Positions 58,219-64,000 of a DNA stretch of 64,000 nt are shown piece by piece. Every line of letters begins with the position of its first letter. Positions within the stretch are counted from its first letter, which is position 1. The translations under genes and the position numbers were made by a program. The DNA comes from Agrococcus carbonis (GTDB lineage Bacteria; Actinomycetota; Actinomycetes; Actinomycetales; Microbacteriaceae), in NCBI RefSeq assembly GCF_900104705.1, contig NZ_LT629734.1:1178001-1242000 (forward strand), in the 5' to 3' direction. The notes under the pieces were generated by a model, which saw only the letters and a program-made list of their open reading frames with translations, ran no database searches and had not been told where the DNA came from.

Positions 58219-60945
58219 TCACGCTCGGCGGCCTGCCGTGCGGGAGCGGATCCTCGTGCGGACGAGGAGGAACGCGGAGGCGAGGAAGGAGAGCAGCAGC
58301 ACGCCCGATCCGCCGAGCTGGTAGGTGTCGGCGCCGACGCCGCCGGTGAGGGGCAGCGCCAGGGGCGCGGGCGCCGCGCTGACGAACCGGTAGACCTCGT
58401 GCCCGCCGACGGCGACGCGGGCGGTCGGCGAGGTCACGGTCACCCACTCGGCCTCGAGGAAGACGCCGTTCGCGGGGTAGCCTCCGCGGTACTGCTGGAG
58501 CTCGAGCCCGAGCGCCGCGTAGCTCGTCGCCTCGGTGAGTCGGTACTCGTGGTCGGGGCGCACGTCGAAGCTGTTTGCGCCGGCGCCGCTGGGCACAACG
58601 GTCTCGCTGCCGGGCACCGTGACGGCGGGCAGGCCGGCGATGGCAGTCGACGGGGTGGCCGTGAGCGTGAACCCGCTCGCGAGCAGCGCGCTCGGCTGAC
58701 CGGCGACGTGCTTCAGCAGCGTGAGCCGCGCGGTCGTGAGCGTGACGGTGCACGTCACCTGAGAGCCCTGCGCCACGGTCACCTTGCTGTCGGTCACGGG
58801 AACGGTTGTGCCCTGCTGGTCGACGCAGGCCCAGGTGCCGAGATAGGCAGGGTCGCCCGTAGCAGTGAGCGTGTACGGCACGCCCTTCGTGACGGACGCG
58901 GTCGCGGTGCGCGAACCCGTCGCACCCGAGGGGCCAAGGACGTTCTGCGGGTCGCGCGACGACAGCTGCCAGGTCGTCGGAGCGGCCCCGCCCGGCGCCG
59001 CGACGGCCGCCGCAAGTGTCAGCGTGGTGGGCTGTTCCCGATTGAGGAAGCGACAGTGCACTGTCGATCCGGCCGGCACGCCCGGGACAGTGATGTTGCG
59101 CGTCGCCGTGCCGCTGACGCTGGGCAGGGGTGTTCCGCTCGGCGCAATCACGTCGCAGCGCACTGACTCCGGTGCGTACCCGGCGCGAGCCGGCTCCTCA
59201 ACGGTGATCGTCGCCGGAGTCGTCGCCGAGGGGTGCACGAAGCGCAGCTCCGGCGTCACGCCGGACGCCTGGGTCGTGCGCACGAACGAGGTCGGGCTGC
59301 CGCTGCCGAACGCGGTGGTGATGGCCATCGCCCAATCGGCGCCGGGCGAGGAGACCGAATCGGTCGGGCCCAGGAGACCCTTCGCGACGGTGATGACGGT
59401 ACGGAGCGGCATGATCGTGATGGTGCACACGACGCTGGCGCCGGCAGGCACGTTCACAGACGCGGACCATCCATCGACCGGAGTGAAGCTCGTGCCCGTG
59501 CACGCGATGCGGGCCGAGTAGTAGGGCGCCTGAGCAGAAGGAACGCTCGCAGCAGTGACGGTGTATTGCCCCGGCGTCACGACCGACGGCCCGACCTGCG
59601 CGGCCGTATTGGCTCCGGTCGACGCCGGCCCCAGATTGACGGTGCCAGCGGCGCTCACTTGGAACGAGTCCGCTGCGAGGTCGCGCCTCGTCACCTGCAC
59701 GGCGACGGTCAGCGACGAGTTCGCCGCCGGCACCGCGCAGGTCGCGAGGTCGGTCGCACCAGGACCGAGGCCGGTGGTGATCTCCGAGCGCTGCGTCCAG
59801 GTGACCGGGTCGTAGCGGCGCAGCGTCGTGGCGTTCGACAGCAGCACGGAGCCGTCGTCGGCGAACGCGGCGCCGTTGATGCCGCTGAGGCTGACCTCCC
59901 GAGGCGAGCCTGCCGTCGCAGCGATCGAGCCGCCGTTCGCAGCCGCGAGCGCGGCTGCCGCCACCGTGAAAGTCGTGACCGAGGTCGCGCCCGCGCGCAT
60001 GATCACCAGGTCGCCTGCCCCGTCGAACGCCATGTCGCCGCTGCCATCGCTCGAGGCTCCCGTCGCGATCGTGCCGACGAGGGCGACGGCGTTGCTCTGC
60101 GCGTCGTACTGGTGCAGCTGGAAGGAACCGGAGGTCGTGAATCCCCCGAAGAGGAAGCGGCTGCTCGCGCGGTCGTACGCGCCGGCGACGATCGAATAGG
60201 CGACCGACGTGCTCACGGGGACGCGCCGCCAGCCGCCTGAGGTGTCGTACCGCAGCACGGCGCTGAGCCTGGAGCCGCTCCGGTCGACCGCGTAGAGCTC
60301 GGAGCCGGTGCCGGCGGCGAGGCCGTTGGCCTCGCCGGTCAAGCCGGTCCAGGCACCGAAGAGGGTCACCACAGGTGAGTTCGCCGTCGACACCTGCTGC
60401 ACAGCGCCACTGCTCAACAGCGCGAACGCCGTACCGGCACACGGAACCGAGGGCAGCACCACGCGGTCCACTCGGAACGGACCGAGCGTCACGGTCGACA
60501 GCCAGCTGTTCGACGACCCGGTGGCGGCGGGGGCCGTGCTCGTGAAGGTCGCACCAGGCGGCTGAGGGACGGGCGAGACGCGGTAGCGGCGCATGCCGTT
60601 GTGGTTCGGGTCGTTCAGCAGCACCTGCAGCTCGCCCGCACCGGGGTGGATATCCGGCCCCGAGCACGGAGCCTCGGTGCAGTCCACGACGGTGAGGGCC
60701 TGGGCGGTCTCCCAGTTCTCGGAGCCGTTGCCCTGGGCCTTCTCGACGCGGTACGTCGCTCCGCCGTAGAGCGCACCGCTGCCGTCGACAGTCCGCCAGT
60801 AGAGCGAGCCGCCCTGCGTCGGCAGCGCTGCGGCCTCGACAGGGGAGGCCGGCATCTGCGGCAGCACGCTCGCGGCGACCGCGAGCGCAACGACGGCGAC
60901 GGCGACGCCGAGCGGGCGTCGTCGTGCAGAGGTGCGCGTGAGCAT
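58219..60945 (-). CDS. LPXTG surface protein, probable tip adhesin, operon 2
   Basis: 908 residues, homologous to adhesin 1 but without the Pro-rich spacer. Signal peptide to about 39, an N-domain with DCTEAPCSGPDIHPGAGELQ, a propeller-like region (about 169-402), then prealbumin-like domains (VVCTITIMP, VHCRFLNREQP, VTCTVTLT) and LPLTG at 864-868. Start ATG 60945 preceded by GGGATGGA. Confidence 0.83.
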   Translation of the reverse strand: MLTRTSARRRPLGVAVAVVALAVAASVLPQMPASPVEAAALPTQGGSLYWRTVDGSGALYGGATYRVEKAQGNGSENWETAQALTVVDCTEAPCSGPDIHPGAGELQVLLNDPNHNGMRRYRVSPVPQPPGATFTSTAPAATGSSNSWLSTVTLGPFRVDRVVLPSVPCAGTAFALLSSGAVQQVSTANSPVVTLFGAWTGLTGEANGLAAGTGSELYAVDRSGSRLSAVLRYDTSGGWRRVPVSTSVAYSIVAGAYDRASSRFLFGGFTTSGSFQLHQYDAQSNAVALVGTIATGASSDGSGDMAFDGAGDLVIMRAGATSVTTFTVAAAALAAANGGSIAATAGSPREVSLSGINGAAFADDGSVLLSNATTLRRYDPVTWTQRSEITTGLGPGATDLATCAVPAANSSLTVAVQVTRRDLAADSFQVSAAGTVNLGPASTGANTAAQVGPSVVTPGQYTVTAASVPSAQAPYYSARIACTGTSFTPVDGWSASVNVPAGASVVCTITIMPLRTVITVAKGLLGPTDSVSSPGADWAMAITTAFGSGSPTSFVRTTQASGVTPELRFVHPSATTPATITVEEPARAGYAPESVRCDVIAPSGTPLPSVSGTATRNITVPGVPAGSTVHCRFLNREQPTTLTLAAAVAAPGGAAPTTWQLSSRDPQNVLGPSGATGSRTATASVTKGVPYTLTATGDPAYLGTWACVDQQGTTVPVTDSKVTVAQGSQVTCTVTLTTARLTLLKHVAGQPSALLASGFTLTATPSTAIAGLPAVTVPGSETVVPSGAGANSFDVRPDHEYRLTEATSYAALGLELQQYRGGYPANGVFLEAEWVTVTSPTARVAVGGHEVYRFVSAAPAPLALPLTGGVGADTYQLGGSGVLLLSFLASAFLLVRTRIRSRTAGRRA

Positions 60946-61044
60946 GCGAGTTCCATCCCTGGATCGTTCGTGATGTGAGCGAGCTCGCGGTGCGCTTCGA
61001 GGGCTGGCCGTCGGTGGTCTCCGTCGCAGCTCGCTTCGTCGATG

Positions 61045-61159
61045 AACGTATTGAGCGAACCTCAGGAGCCGGGGGCTCAGAACGCAAGGAAATCTCAGCG
61101 TCTCCGGGTGATTCAAAAGTGAACGAAACCGAACGCTGTTCGAATGGAGGAATCCTCAA
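61045..61159 (-). promoter_or_regulatory. Promoter/operator region of pilus operon 2
   Basis: AACGTATTGAGCGAACCTCAGGA (61045-61067) contains TGAG-N5-CTCA, matching operon 1. GGAATCCTCAA lies at 61149-61159. The 291-base gap (60946-61236) is the most AT-rich stretch in the window, contains no gene and probably also carries activator sites. Confidence 0.5.
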
Positions 61160-61224
61160 TCTGGCTTCGGATTGGCTCAAGACGGCGCGTCGTGGTCGTT
61201 CACATGACGGACACATGCGCGGCG

Positions 61225-61230
61225 TAGCCT
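61225..61230 (+). promoter_or_regulatory. Probable leaderless -10 of the NagD-like gene
   Basis: TAGCCT, six bases before the ATG at 61237. Confidence 0.5.
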
Positions 61231-61236
61231 GGCCCC

Positions 61237-62064
61237 ATGGCCATCGACCGCACCCGCGCTGACATCGAATGCTGGCTCACCGACATGGATGGCGTGCTCG
61301 TCCACGAGGACCGCCCGCTCCCCGGCGCGAAGGAGCTGCTGCAGCAGTGGCAGGACGCCGGCACCGAGTTCCTGGTGCTCACCAACAACTCGATCTTCAC
61401 GCCGCGCGACCTCTCTGCGCGACTGCGCGCATCCGGCCTCATCGTGCCCGAGGAGCGGATCTGGACGAGCGCGCTCGCGACCGCCGACTTCCTGCACGAC
61501 CAGATGCCGGGCGGCTCGGCCTACGTCATCGGCGAGGCGGGCCTCATCACCGCGCTGCACGACATCGGCTTCACGATGACCGAGACGAAGCCCGACTTCG
61601 TGGTGATCGGCGAGACCCGCTCGTACTCGTTCGAGGCGATCACCAAGGCGATCCGCCTCATCGCCGGCGGCGCGCGCTTCATCTCGACCAATCCCGACGC
61701 GACCGGCCCGAGCGCCGACGGCGTGCTGCCGGCGACCGGCGCGATCAACGCGCTCATCACGAAGGCGACGGGCCGCGTGCCCTACATCGTCGGGAAGCCC
61801 AACCCCATGATGTTCCGCTCGGCGCTCAACAAGATCGGCGCGCACTCCGAGGTGACCGGCATGATCGGCGACCGCATGGACACCGACATCGTCGCCGGCA
61901 TGGAGGCGGGCCTGCACACCGTGCTCGTCATGACGGGCATCAGCGACCCGGCGGTCGTCGAGACCTTCCCGTTCCGCCCCGACGAGATGCTGCGCAGCGT
62001 GCAGGAGCTGCTGGAGCCCGCGCCGGTCGACTCCGAGCTCGACGAGCCCCGCGCCGACGTCTGA
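61237..62064 (+). CDS. nagD: HAD-IIA phosphatase, NagD-like
   Basis: 275 residues. HAD motif I DMDGV with nucleophile D16 and D18, LTNNS (motif II), KPNPMMF (motif III Lys) and GDRMDTDIVAG (motif IV). The cap matches the NagD/p-nitrophenyl phosphatase group that hydrolyses nucleotide or sugar phosphates. Divergent from the pilus operon 2 promoter. Confidence 0.9.
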   Translation: MAIDRTRADIECWLTDMDGVLVHEDRPLPGAKELLQQWQDAGTEFLVLTNNSIFTPRDLSARLRASGLIVPEERIWTSALATADFLHDQMPGGSAYVIGEAGLITALHDIGFTMTETKPDFVVIGETRSYSFEAITKAIRLIAGGARFISTNPDATGPSADGVLPATGAINALITKATGRVPYIVGKPNPMMFRSALNKIGAHSEVTGMIGDRMDTDIVAGMEAGLHTVLVMTGISDPAVVETFPFRPDEMLRSVQELLEPAPVDSELDEPRADV

Positions 62065-62091
62065 GGGCGGATGCGCCGGGCGCTCAGGCGC

Positions 62092-62694
62092 TCAGGCCTC
62101 GGAGAGCAGGCGGATCACGTGCGCGCCGAAGACACCGCCCGCGATGACGAGCGCGAGCGCGGCGAGCGGGATGACGAGCTTGTCGACGCCGCGGTGCGCG
62201 GCCTCGCGCGCGTCGAGGCCGTCGAGCCGGATCCAGCCGTAGCGGGCCGCCTTGCCGCGGCCCGCAGCGAGCGCCGCGAGCACGAGCGCGAGTGCGCCGG
62301 CGACGAGCGTCAGCAGCAGCCACACGGGCGAGAGCGCCGCCCCCTCTGCCGCCGAGAAGGGCGCGAGCGCGAGCGCGGCGAGACCGATCGGCAGCACCCA
62401 CCACGTGGCGGGCGGCCCGAAGCCGCGCGCCATGAACACCCACGCCGCAGTGCCGCCCGCGAGCGCCACCATGCCCATGAGCAGCCCGCCCCATCCCGAG
62501 ACCTGGCAGATCGACTGCGAGAGCGCGCCGCACGCGCCGTCCCGGTACGAGAGCAGCAGGCCCGTCGCGCGGGAGGCGGCGCTCGCGCCGAAGCCGATCG
62601 CGGTCCAGCCGACGAGCACGCCGAGCCAGCCGGAGAAGCGATCGCCGGCGACGATCAGCGGCGGCAGCCTGAGGAGGCGATCCGACCAGCGCAT
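62092..62694 (-). CDS. Polytopic membrane protein, unknown function
   Basis: 200 residues with about six helices, for example WLGVLVGWTAIGFGASAASRATGLLL, LLMGMVALAGGTAAWVFMARGF and LVIPLAALALVIAGGVFGAHVIRLL. Three Cys in GACGALSQSICQVSG form an unusual external loop. No domain is recognised. Start ATG 62694. It follows the FMO-like gene by ten bases and may share its transcript, but also has its own -10. Confidence 0.68.
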   Translation of the reverse strand: MRWSDRLLRLPPLIVAGDRFSGWLGVLVGWTAIGFGASAASRATGLLLSYRDGACGALSQSICQVSGWGGLLMGMVALAGGTAAWVFMARGFGPPATWWVLPIGLAALALAPFSAAEGAALSPVWLLLTLVAGALALVLAALAAGRGKAARYGWIRLDGLDAREAAHRGVDKLVIPLAALALVIAGGVFGAHVIRLLSEA

Positions 62695-62701
62695 GCCTGC
62701 C

Positions 62702-62707
62702 ACGCTA
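62702..62707 (-). promoter_or_regulatory. Probable leaderless -10 overlapping the upstream stop codon
   Basis: TAGCGT on the minus strand, seven bases before the ATG at 62694. The TAG is the stop of the FMO-like gene. Confidence 0.4.
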
Positions 62708-63844
62708 CGCCGCCCGGGCGCCCGCGGCGGCGAGGGACCTGCGCTCGCGCCCGAGCATCCGGTCGAGCTCCTGCACGGCGGCGCGGCCGGCACGGTTGGC
62801 GCCGACCGTCGACTGGCTCGGTCCGAAGCCGATGAGGTGCACGCGCGCGTCGGCGACCGCGCGGGTGCCGACGACCTGCGGCACGCCGAGGTCGTTGCGC
62901 AGTCCGAGCGGGTCGAGGTGGCGGAGGTCGGCGCGGAAGCCCGTCGCCCACAGGATGGCGTCGACGCTCGTGAAGCTGCCGTCGGCCTCGCGCACGCCGT
63001 GCGGCTCGATCGCTGTGAACATCGGCCGCCGCTCGAGCGCCCCGCGAGCCTTGGCGCGCAGCGCGTAGTCCGTCCAGAGCAGGCCCGTGTAGGAGACGAC
63101 GCTGCCCGTGGGCCGGCCGGCCTCCGCATCGGCGGTCACGCGCTCGATGACGTCGCGGCCGGTCGTCTCCGGTTCGAAGTCCCCGTCGAGGAAGACCGGC
63201 TCGCGGCGCGTGTACCAGCGGGTGTCGGCGACGGCCGAGAGCTCCTCGAGCTGCTGCACGGCCGAGATGCCGCCGCCCACCACCGCCACGCGCTGGCCGG
63301 CGAACGCATCCGCCGACACGTAGTCGCGGGTGTGCAGCTGGCGGCCCTGGAACGCATCCGCCCCCGGGTACTCGGGCAGCGTCGGGTTGTTCCACGTGCC
63401 GGTCGCGTTGATGATCGCGCGCGTGCGCCAGGCGCCGGCGCTCGAGGCGACGAGCAGCTCGCCCTCAGGGTCGTCGTCGACCGCCGTGACGGTCTCGACG
63501 CGGACGGGGCGGAGGATCGGCAGCTGCCGCTCGCGCTCGAACGCGGCGAAGTAGCGGGGCACCGCGTCGCGGCTCGGCTCGCTCGGGTCGATGGCAGGCT
63601 GCGGGAAGCCCGGCAGGTCGAAGATGCCGTTGACGGTCGCCATGCGCAGCGACTCCCAGCGGTGCTGCCAGGCGCCGCCCGGCGCCGCGTCGGCGTCGAG
63701 CATCACGAACGTGCGCTCGGCATCGGGCTCGTCGAGCGCGCTCGCGTAGCCGCGGCGCTGCAGGTGGTGACCCGCCGAGAGGCCCGCCTGGCCGGCGCCG
63801 ATCACCATGATCGTCGCGGCGCGCTCGCCCCCGGTGCCGGTCAT
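62705..63844 (-). CDS. FAD/NAD(P)-binding monooxygenase-like protein
   Basis: 379 residues, single-chain flavoprotein of the FMO/Baeyer-Villiger-like group. FAD motif MVIGAGQAGLSAGHHL (Gly-rich at 16-21), PGGAWQHRWESLRM, and a second Rossmann motif VAVVGGGISAVQQLEEL for NADPH. ATGTW and the C-terminal IGFGPSQSTVGANRAGRAAV complete it. Substrate unknown. ATG 63844 with GGGGGAG upstream. Confidence 0.85.
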   Translation of the reverse strand: MTGTGGERAATIMVIGAGQAGLSAGHHLQRRGYASALDEPDAERTFVMLDADAAPGGAWQHRWESLRMATVNGIFDLPGFPQPAIDPSEPSRDAVPRYFAAFERERQLPILRPVRVETVTAVDDDPEGELLVASSAGAWRTRAIINATGTWNNPTLPEYPGADAFQGRQLHTRDYVSADAFAGQRVAVVGGGISAVQQLEELSAVADTRWYTRREPVFLDGDFEPETTGRDVIERVTADAEAGRPTGSVVSYTGLLWTDYALRAKARGALERRPMFTAIEPHGVREADGSFTSVDAILWATGFRADLRHLDPLGLRNDLGVPQVVGTRAVADARVHLIGFGPSQSTVGANRAGRAAVQELDRMLGRERRSLAAAGARAA

Positions 63845-63892
63845 CGCTCCCCCTGATCGTTCGAATCGCAACGATAGGGACAACGCCGGGCG

Positions 63893-63911
63893 CCGGGGTT
63901 CGCTTCCCCGG
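63893..63911 (-). terminator. Hairpin downstream of the cut gene
   Basis: CCGGGG (63893-63898) pairs with CCCCGG (63906-63911) around a seven-base loop, just after the stop of the partial gene. Confidence 0.45.
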
Positions 63912-63926
63912 TCGGGCCGCGCGGCG

Positions 63927-64000
63927 TCAGAGGGCGGAGATGAGCGCGCCCTGCAGCAGCCCCGAGAGCGCGCCGACGATCGCCGCGGCGCCGACGCCGA
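63927..64000 (-). CDS. C-terminal end of a membrane protein (cut)
   Basis: Only the last 24 codons are visible, ending GVGAAAIVGALSGLLQGALISAL and a TGA at 63927-63929. The composition (Ala, Gly, Leu) and the following hairpin suggest the end of an integral membrane protein on the minus strand. Too short to name. Confidence 0.4.
   Translation of the reverse strand, partial: GVGAAAIVGALSGLLQGALISAL

Overview
The window comes from a very GC-rich actinobacterium, most likely a member of the Microbacteriaceae (an Agrococcus-like genome is my best guess). This rests on base composition, GTG starts, leaderless promoters, the dispersed purine genes with DUF3073, SCP-like, DUF3817 and DUF2510 neighbours, and the family's palindromic intergenic repeats. 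No rRNA, tRNA, phage, transposase or CRISPR was found. Almost all of it is ordinary chromosome.

Layout. Positions 1-16 kb hold a permease tail, a crcB pair, DUF3073, serine deaminase, two small membrane proteins, purM, the tdh-kbl threonine catabolic pair, an SDR, an exported protein, purF, two membrane proteins, atoE and a Gln-rich membrane protein. Positions 16-26 kb hold a second purine block (an SCP-like gene, purD-purC, then purS-purQ and purL), interrupted by a zinc metallopeptidase, DUF3817 and a serine hydrolase. Positions 26-37 kb hold small enzymes and membrane proteins, gdhA, a DUF899 protein with a clear operator, purA, three SRPBCC-fold proteins in a row and argG. Positions 37-46 kb hold a three-gene unit of unknown function (acyl-CoA dehydrogenase-like, PIG-L deacetylase/methyltransferase fusion, glycosyltransferase) and the lhr-nei repair pair. 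Positions 46-49 kb hold a TetR-controlled unit of a degenerate ABC ATPase and a YhgE/Pip membrane protein, then a TrmH methyltransferase. Positions 49.7-61 kb, the standout region, hold two tandem complete sortase-pilus operons, each tip adhesin - pilin - class C sortase, all on the minus strand. The window ends with a NagD-like phosphatase, a membrane protein, a flavoprotein and a cut membrane-protein gene.

How it works together. The purine genes (purM, F, D, C, S, Q, L, A) cover much of de novo IMP/AMP synthesis but lie in several transcription units. The two pilus operons share gene order, about 85%-identical sortases, the same hairpin 26 bases before each sortase gene, and matching motifs upstream of each adhesin. 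Their pilins and adhesins have diverged strongly, which suggests duplication followed by surface diversification.

Regulation. Fifteen genes have a TANNNT hexamer exactly 6-7 bases before the start codon and are probably leaderless. In five of them the TAG of that hexamer is also the stop codon of the preceding gene. Palindromic repeats fill many gaps, have entered the lhr coding sequence and appear to form the 3' end of purC.
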